From assembly GCF_037126465.1 (NCBI RefSeq), contig NC_088201.1, positions 72,190,879-72,254,878 on the forward strand: 64,000 nucleotides of DNA, written 5' to 3'. The notes under the pieces were generated by a model, which saw only the letters and a list, made by a program, of their open reading frames with translations, was not told the origin of the DNA and searched no databases. This DNA is from Ornithodoros turicata. Lineage: Eukaryota > Arthropoda > Arachnida > Ixodida > Argasidae. A program made the translations under genes and the position numbers. Below are positions 56,701-64,000 of the stretch, in pieces; within the stretch, counting starts at the first letter, position 1, and every line of letters begins with the position of its first letter.

Positions 56701-59700
56701 GTTTGTTTACATTTCCGCTTCGCTTCCGTGCACGAAAGGCTCGGAGCCACCCCTGCGTTCCTTTGAATTTCTCTTCGACACCATACATGGCTGCAAACTC
56801 CCTTGCTTTCGCGCACAACATGGGGTCCGATATGGGTATGTCCTGGGATCTCACCTCTAACAGCCATCGGTAAACGCACTTGTCCACTTCTTCGAAGTTA
56901 GCCGCACGTATCCTTTTTCGCGCTGAGGATCCTTCGTTGTTCTCGTGCTGCTTCTGTATCTTCTCTCGGTCCTTCAAAAAAGTCGAAAGTGTAGAAGCAC
57001 TAATCCCATATTCTTTGGCAACATCCAATTTCTTCTGCACGCTATCAACGGCTCTCAGCACCGCGATGTTCTCCTCGACTGTAAACTGCTTACCCTTCGA
57101 GGATGCTCTTGCGGAGGTAGCATCGCCGCCCTTCGCTGACGTGTCTGCCATAGCACAACTGGCCGCCACAACGGACTCTTCGTGAACGCTGGTGTCCTGG
57201 TGTGCACTGGACGCTGTGAACTCAAGTCAGAAAGGAGGTCGATCGGGCTTTGAACTCCAAGGCGACCAGGAATTGCCCAGGGAGGCTTTGTGACGGGTCA
57301 TCTGATGATGTCACCCCTTTCCCCGGACAAAGCTTGGAAACGTAGATCATAAAGGAGCTGGACGCTGTGAACTCAGGTCAGAAAGGAGGTCGATCGGGCT
57401 TCGCACTCCAAGGTGACCGGTAATTGCCCGGGAGGCTTTGTGACGGATTATCTGATGATGTCACCCCTTTCTCACGACAAAACTTGGAAACGTAGATCAT
57501 AAAGGAGGGGGTCCGCACCGGGAGAAAAACTTGGTATGTACGTATAATCCTCGTAAAACCCGCCGAACTCCCCTGAGGAGCTTCGTTGTATGTGTTGGAA
57601 ATTACGTTGAAGGGGCCGCATTTTTGTTCGTTATTAAGGTATTTTCGTTGTAAAGAAATTCGTACTAAATGTTTGAAAAATACATTAGTCCTATGGGGCT
57701 TTGGCGGGACCGCGAAAAAAAATTCGTTCTACTAGTACTTTCGTTAAAAAGGCGTTCGCTCTAAAGGAGTTTGACTGTATTTGGTGTGACCAGTAGCTAA
57801 TGACAAAAAAAATCAACAGTCAAATGAAGTGGCGTCAAGCTACCACATGGAGCTGGAAGCATTGAAACGTGGGCTGGAAGAGCTGAAATACTTCAATGTT
57901 GCGGTAGACACCCTAACAACAGATAGGCATGCCAGTGTGAGAAAATACATGCGCACATCATATCCAACTGTGAAGCATCAGTTTGATGTTTGGCATGTCT
58001 CCAAAGGTAGGTGCTTAGGGTACTGGTGTACTGAAATGGTGCTGAGAGATCAGTTTATTTTCTGTTAATTTTGAAATATAGGCATCCGCAAGAAGCTCAT
58101 GAGTGCGAGCAAGACAAAGGGGTGTGAAGCACTTGAGCTGTGGACAAAGCCTGTTGTCAACCACCTTTACTTCTGTGTCACTCACTGTGAAGGGGACACA
58201 GAGCAAGCTCTCTCAATGTGGAAGAGCCTCAACAACCATGCTTGCAATGTCCATGAGGGTCACGAGGGTTCTTATACGCGCTGTTTGCACCCTCTCCTCG
58301 ACGACACGAAGCGACCATGGCTCATTCCTGGTGAGTATTTTGCTATCAAATTACTGCACATTGGCACTATTTATTCCTTTCTGCAGTAGCCATAATATAG
58401 TGTATGCTCTTTTGAAGGATCACAGCCGCAGAAAAAGCTAGCCAGTATAACATTGTCAAAGTACCTCCTCAAGGACATCCCGAGCCTTTCTCCTGATGTG
58501 CAGACTTCAAGCTTGGAGGCATTCCACAGCCTCCTCATCAGGTTTGCTCCAAAGTCTGTTGGGTATGGCCCCAAAACCATGAAGTGCAGGTATGTAGGCA
58601 TCATCAGAGAATGTTTATTGGTTGTTAATTGGTTGTTAAAACAACAACAACAACAACTTTATTTTCGGCCTTGGAGAGTGGGGAGTGTCATCGCAACAGG
58701 CGATACTCTACCCCAGTGCTTGGTGGAAAGGGGGGAATAAAATAACGTGCCCCTTTACAATAACGATCGAAGTCCGATGGTGTCCAGAAATGTCAGAAGA
58801 CCTTTGAGCGCAGAGCGTTGCTGGGCTGGATTGGGCCAGGGACCAAGCAATTTCGGTAGGGAGAAAGGGCGAGAGTCCAGCTGACGAAGAGACTCGGAGA
58901 GTGTGGTTCGGGAAGGTTCGTAGTGAGGGCAATGAAGAAGAATGTGCTCCAGATCCTCAAGAGCACCACAGTGGCAGCAGGTGGGAGAATCGATTTGTCT
59001 CAAGCGGTAACGCCACTGAGCTGTAAAGGCCACATCGAGGCGCATGCGGTGGATTAATGCAGCATCCTGACGAGATGTGTTTCGTGGCATGCGGAAAGCG
59101 AGCGTGGGATCAACTCTGTTCAACATAGAGGGGGGAAGAATGTCGGTTGTCCGTTGGCGGGAAGCCAGGGGTGTCACTAGACGTCGCAGAATTGAACGGC
59201 GGTCTCCTCTGAGCAGAACAGTACGGGTCCGGTTCCGAGACGAGAGTGCTGCTTCTGCGGCGCTGTCGGCCTGCTCGTTCCCCACGACACCACAATGGGC
59301 TGGAACCCACTGGAGAACTAGCCTGTGGCCTGCGGCGTAGATAGTGTGGTAAGCCATTAACACGTCTGTGACTAGGGGTGCGGATGGGCCTCGTATGCCG
59401 GAAGTTTCAATTGCTTGAAGTGCAGATTTGGAGTCTGTAAAGACTGCCCATTCCCGGGGTGGAAAATCAGCGATGTGTTGTAGAAAGAAAAGGATGGCAT
59501 AGAGTTCCGCAGCTGTGGAGGAGGTTGGATGTGAAAGGCGTCTTCCGTGCACGACGCCTTCGGATGGAATGACGAAGGCTGAGGCGGACTTGTTGTTTCG
59601 GGATGCGCCATCAGTATATGCTGCCGTAAACGTAGAAAACTTCTCGTCTACCAGAGCATGAAAATGGGCTCGGAGGACTTGAGGGGGGACCTGATCTCTG

Positions 59701-61625
59701 CTTTGCAGAAGGTTTGGGAGGCGTAGAAAAGTGGGCGGTACCGGTAGAGACCAGGGGGCTTCCGGCGGTATGGTGTCCTTAGTTATGAAGCCAGTGAGAG
59801 TCTGGCGTGTCCTCTGCGCTACTCGATAGAAGTCGCTTTCAGGGCGGTATCGAATTTTCCTGAGTAGCGGGTGGCGGGGAATGTGAGCACGCAAACGGAG
59901 GTAGTGCCGAGCCGTTTCCCGTTCACGGAGAACTTCAATCGGGAGCTCACCAGCTTCAGCCAGTACTTGTCGTGTTTCAGCCATTCTTGGAACTCCGAGG
60001 CATCGACGAAGGCTTCGAGCAAACAGGGACCGAAGCGTATTTAATGAAGTTGTTGATATCCTGTGCAGAATAGGAAGGCTGTAAAGCACAGTTGCCCTCA
60101 CCAATGCCGCGTGAACCGCGAGCAGGGAACGCTGATCACAGCCCCATCCTGGGCTAGAAAGATGTTGAATTGCGGGGAGCCATCGCTGCACTTTAGTTTC
60201 AAGGTGTTTAATGTGCCGAGCCCAGCGCAAGTCCGAGTCGATTACCACGCCAAGGAAGCGGTGAAAGCGTACTGGTTCTAGCTTCTTTAAACCAAGCCAA
60301 AGTGGGAAATTGGCCATAGCTTTACGCGTGAAAGGGAGCTCGACACACTTTTCGGGTGAAAGGTCCATCCCGAGGTGCGTCAGGTACGTATGGATATTGT
60401 TTAAAGCGAGCTGCAGGCGGCGCTGGAGAGCCGGGCGTGATTTTCCTACTGTCCAAAGGGCGACGTCATCTGCATACACGGAGAACGACACTTTGCGAGG
60501 AATTACTGATTGTAGGCCGGCCATCACCACGTTAAAGAGTGTCGGGCTGAGAATGCTTCCTTGGGGGACTCCTTGGGGAACAGGATGCTGAGGGCTTTGG
60601 CCTTGGGACGTACGGACAGCGACAGTTCGGTCCGTAAGGAAGTCTTGGAGCCAGATGAAGAGCCGACCGGATACTCCAAACGAGCGCAAGGCATGCAGCA
60701 CACAAATGTGCGAGACGGTATCATAGGCGCGCTTGATGTCGAGGAAGACCGATCGGACGATCCGTCGATGGGCTCGAGCATGTTGAACTGTAGAGACTAG
60801 GTCGAGAACTGGATCCATGGAGCTTCGGTGGCGACGAAATCCAGCCATTTCGTGAGGGAACGCACGTCGTTTTTCGAGCCACCAGTCGAGGCGATGCAAA
60901 ACCATTTTCTCCATCAGTTTCCCCACACAGCTTGTCAGGCTCACCGGGCGAAAGGAGGATAGGGCATTTGGGGGCTTGCCTGGTTTCAGGATGGGAACAA
61001 CCAAGGCCTCCTTCCATGTATGTGGTAAAGATCCTTGTTGCCAAGACGTATTATAGACATGAAGGAGAGCTTGGTTGTTAATGTGTAGGACATATCTCGC
61101 AATCCTGCATTTCAATGAGAACTCTGCCAGGGCGCATGCTTTCACGGAGAACGGGGAACTACGCTATCTTCTGAAACGGTCCAAGGTGTACTCTGGAGAG
61201 TATGTCGCACTGCCCATCAAGGAGGAGCCTACCTTCAGTATGTAAACCATACATAAGTCAGACATCACTATTAGTTAAGTCAGTGGCATGATATCCAGCT
61301 TAACTCTTGCATTCTTGTTGCTTTCAGACTATGTGCACAAGCTTCTCAAGAAAGTGGTAGAGCTGTGCGATAGGTGGCCTACGTTTGATGCAGCATGGGC
61401 TGCAAACCCTCCTGAGGAGCTCCCCAGCCTGACAAGCAGCCAGCCCCCCATGGATAAGCAGGCACTGATAGAGGCCAGGCAACACCGCTTACGGCCTTGT
61501 GCATGCTGCCTGTGCTGCAAAACTCCAGGTATGAGACAAAAACAAGCAACATTGTACTGAATAGGTTAGAGTATATATTTATATATACATCCTACTACTA
61601 TTGTGCAGGTTTGAACCCTGTATAA
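53738..61625 (+). CDS. THAP-domain Kolobok-type transposase, 15 exons, intact reading frame
   Basis: Exons: 53738-54061, 54183-54260, 54351-54428, 54619-54696, 55329-55482, 55542-55830, 55908-56214, 56286-56348, 56436-56600, 57820-58006, 58082-58330, 58418-58589, 61089-61237, 61328-61528, 61609-61625. All introns are GT-AG and phases agree at all 14 joins, giving 836 residues without a stop. Residues 1-62 are a THAP zinc finger: C4, C9, W40, C58, H61 in VCYLHF. The middle is Ser/Thr/Gln-rich with two near-identical 26-residue exons. From about 390 the Kolobok core appears: [26 protein letters not shown] (D480), [15 protein letters not shown] (D547), [10 protein letters not shown] and [13 protein letters not shown] (E725 candidate). 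Kolobok transposases cut and paste at TTAA. A pogo derivative and a LINE sit in introns. A domesticated gene is the alternative. Confidence 0.8.
54301..54696 (+). repeat. Tandem duplication of an exon with its intron flank
   Basis: 54301-54428 and about 54569-54696 are near-identical, covering TAACATTTATTGATG, the acceptor and a 78-nt exon (ASQ(P/H)GNEESS(Y/H)ASETV). Both copies keep splice sites and phase 0. Confidence 0.85.
56690..57169 (-). CDS. CENP-B/pogo N-terminal DNA-binding protein without catalytic domain
   Basis: 160 residues: a low-complexity start, then [20 protein letters not shown]...[26 protein letters not shown] (the CENP-B N/Psq helix-turn-helix) and [20 protein letters not shown] then [13 protein letters not shown]...[15 protein letters not shown] (the second, CENP-B-type, HTH). 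The stop follows directly where a DDE domain should begin. The sequence ends NVNKQDG close to the left TIR. It could bind pogo ends but not cut them. The frame is intact from Met 57169. Confidence 0.78.
   Translation of the reverse strand: MAASCAMADTSAKGGDATSARASSKGKQFTVEENIAVLRAVDSVQKKLDVAKEYGISASTLSTFLKDREKIQKQHENNEGSSARKRIRAANFEEVDKCVYRWLLEVRSQDIPISDPMLCAKAREFAAMYGVEEKFKGTQGWLRAFRARKRSGNVNKQDG
57207..57509. repeat. Two tandem 151-bp units inside the pogo element
   Basis: Both units start GGACGCTGTGAACTCA and contain GGAGGTCGATCGGGCTT and AACGTAGATCATAAAGGAG; they differ at about a dozen positions. Confidence 0.85.
58630..61070 (-). mobile_element. 5'-truncated LINE with intact RT-RNase H ORF, 12-bp target duplication
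   Basis: TTGGTTGTTAAT occurs at 58618-58629 and 61071-61082. The (AAC)n tail with AATAAAG lies beside the left flank on the minus strand. The ORF (61070 to 58755, about 770 LINE residues) has RT with [52 protein letters not shown] and VYADDVALW, then RNase H with [31 protein letters not shown] and [21 protein letters not shown], then [17 protein letters not shown]. No stops or frameshifts. The endonuclease was lost on insertion, so the copy cannot mobilise itself. Same broad group as the 18.9-kb LINE. Confidence 0.88.
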
Positions 61626-61751
61626 AACGTAGACGGAAACTTGTCCCGGATGGCCCACACTACGCAGGATGGCAGCACACGCCTATCTCCCTCTTCGAGA
61701 CGCCCACAAAGCCACGATGCACATTGTTTGTAGGCAACATGGCGGTATCTC
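61598..61751 (-). CDS. Terminal exon of a P2X7 C-terminal-domain protein
   Basis: A minus-strand acceptor (TCTCCATTACAG) opens [18 protein letters not shown]...[18 protein letters not shown] then [10 protein letters not shown], stop at 61598. YRHVAYxQ..W, PSCVV..IR..FP and YTGF are the signature end of the P2X purinoceptor 7 intracellular (zinc-binding 'ballast') domain, a domain also found as stand-alone proteins in invertebrates and numerous in ticks. No receptor transmembrane part and no upstream exon is recognised in the remaining 2.2 kb. The exon overlaps the last coding exon of the THAP/Kolobok gene on the other strand, a convergent arrangement. Confidence 0.7.
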
Positions 61752-61993
61752 CTGTAATGGAGAAAAAACCATATCATTAGGTGAACAACAAATTTGTTTC
61801 CTTTATAGCAAGGAAAGTGTTTGACGATCACACAAGAAGCAGCACAATTTGAGATAAGACATGTAAGGTGAGTGATTGCTTCGGTAGTCGGATACTCAGT
61901 GAAGAGGGAAATTGTACTTCATGCTGACACACTCACTCTTCAAGAACAAACTCAAGAAAAAGACTGCATAGTGACAACTCAAAGAATAAATAC
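61752..61993. other. Spacer between the P2X7-domain exon and the tandem array
   Basis: Intronic for the minus-strand gene if it continues. No exon recognised. Confidence 0.4.
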
Positions 61994-63682
61994 AGCCACC
62001 GATGAGGAGCAAAGAGCAAACTTTACTCAAAGGTAACTCAATGGCATTTCCTCCCTCAGGCAAATATTGGAAACTGCTAATTTTGTTTTCCACTTTCCTC
62101 GGGCGTAAGAGCCCCAGAATTCCAGCAAGGCATCAGTACCAAATTTGTGCCAAATTATTTTGGGGTAGGCACTTTTCAACCACGTTGCTTGTTACGCTTC
62201 CCCTTCGCAGTGCAACTGTATGTCCCTAGACTTATGATTATCAATACCAGATTTCATCAGGTGTCACTGCAACTAAGGAACAGCATTTCATTGCCTGGAG
62301 AAAGGCATACAGCCACCGATGAGGAGCAAAAAGCAAACTTTACTCAAAGGTAACTCAATGGCATTTCTTCTCTCAGGCAAATATTGGAAACTGCTAATTT
62401 TGTTTTCCACTTTCCTCGAGCGTGAGAGCCCCAGAATTCCAGCAAGGCATCAGTACCAAATTTGTGCCAAATTATTTTGCGGTAGGCACTTTTCAACCAC
62501 GTTGCTTGTTACGCTTCCCCTTCGCAGTGCAACTGTATGTCCCTAGACTTATGATTATCAATACCAGATTTCATCAGGTGTCACTGCAACTAAGGAACAG
62601 CATTTCATTGCCTGGAGAAAGGCATACAGCCACCGATGAGGAGCAAAAAGCAAACTTTACTCAAAGGTAACTCAATGGCATTTCCTCTCTCAGGCAAATA
62701 TTGGAAACTGCTAATTTTGTTTTCCACTTTCCTCGAGCGTAAGAGCCCCAGAATTCCAGCAAGGCATCAGTACCAAATTTGTGCCAAATTATTTTGGGGT
62801 AGGCACTTTTCAACCACGTTGCTTGTTACGCTTCCCCTTCGCAGTGCAACTGTATGTCCCTAGACTTATGATTATCAATACCAAATTTCATCAGGTGTCA
62901 CTGCAACTAAGGAACAGCATTTCATTGCCTGGAGAAAGGCATACAGCCACTGATGAGGAGCAAAAAGCAAACTTTACTCAAAGGTAACTCAATGGCATTT
63001 CTTCTCTCAGGCAAATATTGGAAACTGCTAATTTTGTTTTCCACTTTCCTCGAGCGGGAGAGCCCCAGAATTCCAGCAAGGCATCAGTACCAAATTTGTG
63101 CCAAATTATTTTGGGGTAGGCACTTTTCAACCACGTTGCTTGTTACGCTTCCCCTTCGCAGTGCAACTGTATGTCCCTAGACTTATGATTATCAATACCA
63201 GATTTCATCAGGTGTCACTGCAACTAAGGAACAGCAGTTCATTGCCTGGAGAAAGGCATACAGCCACCGATGAGGAGCAAAAAGCAAACTTTACTCAAAG
63301 GTAACTCAATGACATTTCCTCTCTCAGGCAAATATTGGAAACTGCTAATTTTGTTTTCCACTTTCCTCGAGCGTAAGAGCCCCAGAATTCCAGCAAGGCA
63401 TCAGTACCAAATTTGTGCCAAATTATTTTGGGGTAGGCACTTTTCAACCACGTTGCTTGTTACGCTTCCCCTTCGCTGTGCAACTGTATGTCCCTAGACT
63501 TATGATTATCAATACCAGGTTTCATCAGGCGTCACTGCAACTAAGGAACAGCATTTCATTGCCTGGAGAAAGGCATACAGCCACCGATGAGGAGCAAAAA
63601 GCAAACTTTACTCAAAGGTAACTCAATGGCATTTCTTCTCTCAGGCAAATATTGGAAACTGCTAATTTTGTTTTCCACTTTT
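61994..63682. repeat. Tandem array, about 5.3 copies of a 317-bp unit
   Basis: CAGCCACCGATGAGGAGCAA recurs every 317 bp (61994, 62311, 62628, 62945 with one change, 63262, 63579). Copies differ by only a few single bases. The plus strand of every unit has an open 75-residue frame, probably passive. The array sits where the 3' end of the Kolobok-type gene and the P2X7-domain gene meet. Confidence 0.92.
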
Positions 63683-64000
63683 CTCTAGCATAACATCCCT
63701 GACATTGCAGTCTTCCAGCAAGGCATCACCTGCACTATCACCTGGAGTTGAATTTATTCTAATGTGCTTGATGTTAAACATACCTTATGACGGTACATTT
63801 TGTTTGTTGATAGTGTAACAAAGCAAAAGTAGGCTTTAGGAGCAACAATAAAAAATAAAAGTCAATAGTCTCTTGCACTCAAACTACCAGCAAAATATCT
63901 ATGAACCTTCATATAATTCGTGGCGTTATGTTTTGAGGGAAATTTGATCTGACTTTATGCATCCAAACAAGCGAAAGCGATGCTGACAGCAGCACAACAT
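63683..64000. other. Unique sequence after the array
   Basis: The last unit diverges after TTTTCCACTTTTCTC. AATAAAAAATAAAAG at 63848-63862 could be a polyadenylation region. No coding signal. Confidence 0.4.

Larger units (their letters stand above)
56632..57777. mobile_element. Pogo/Tigger-like element in a Kolobok-gene intron
   Basis: The TIRs CAGTCAAACTCCTTTAGAAC and, inverted, CAGTCAAACTCCTTTAGAGC are flanked by TA. The interior has a CENP-B-type DNA-binding ORF and a tandem duplication but no DDE domain, so it is a deletion derivative of a pogo-group transposon. Confidence 0.82.

Noticed and set aside
61994..63682. Plus-strand 75-residue ORF repeated in each 317-bp unit as a repeat protein
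   Set aside because: Each copy stops before the next begins and the sequence looks like passive translation of a satellite.
61994..63682. CRISPR-like array
   Set aside because: Units are 317 bp without short conserved repeats and variable spacers; eukaryotic tandem repeat.

Overview
This is a eukaryotic nuclear window with spliced genes and dense, nested transposable elements. It looks like an arthropod, and most probably a hard tick (inference). The pointers are tRNA-derived SINEs resembling tick Ruka elements, a P2X7-type C-terminal domain exon next to a THAP transposase (both families are numerous in ticks), RNase H-bearing LINEs, EEP/DUF6570 Helitron pieces and a short TTAGG-type telomeric tract. 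No bacterial features, rRNA, tRNA gene or CRISPR is visible. No conserved single-copy host gene could be recognised.

0-16 kb: a PIF/Harbinger transposon with convergent genes, a MADF/BESS protein (+) and a two-exon DDE transposase (-). The two transposase exons join in frame across an intron of about 10.8 kb. That intron holds a 10.36-kb insertion with hAT-like ends and an exact 8-bp target duplication (ATTGTAAG). The insertion contains a full hAT-like copy, a Gypsy 3' end, a LINE C-terminus, a three-exon MULE transposase and two LINEs. Between the Harbinger genes lies a palindromic Penelope-like tail carrying hammerhead ribozyme cores.

16-47 kb: a repeat graveyard. It contains Helitron EEP and DUF6570 fragments, SINEs with target duplications, RNase H LINEs, two dead mariners, a MITE family sharing one TIR, a TTAA-flanked element, and a four-layer nest at 30.5-32.9 kb (SINE, solo LTR, hAT, foldback). 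There is also one orphan cysteine-rich terminal exon.

47-53 kb: a 1-kb inverted repeat whose arms look like a promoter plus first exon, a frameshifted second MULE transposase and a 135-bp near-perfect hairpin.

53.6-64 kb: the best-preserved locus. A TATA box precedes a 15-exon gene whose exons join in frame into an 836-residue THAP + Kolobok-type transposase. Its introns carry a pogo/Tigger derivative and an intact-looking LINE RT-RNase H ORF with a 12-bp target duplication. Its last exon overlaps, on the other strand, the terminal exon of a P2X7 C-domain gene. An array of about 5.3 copies of a 317-bp repeat follows.
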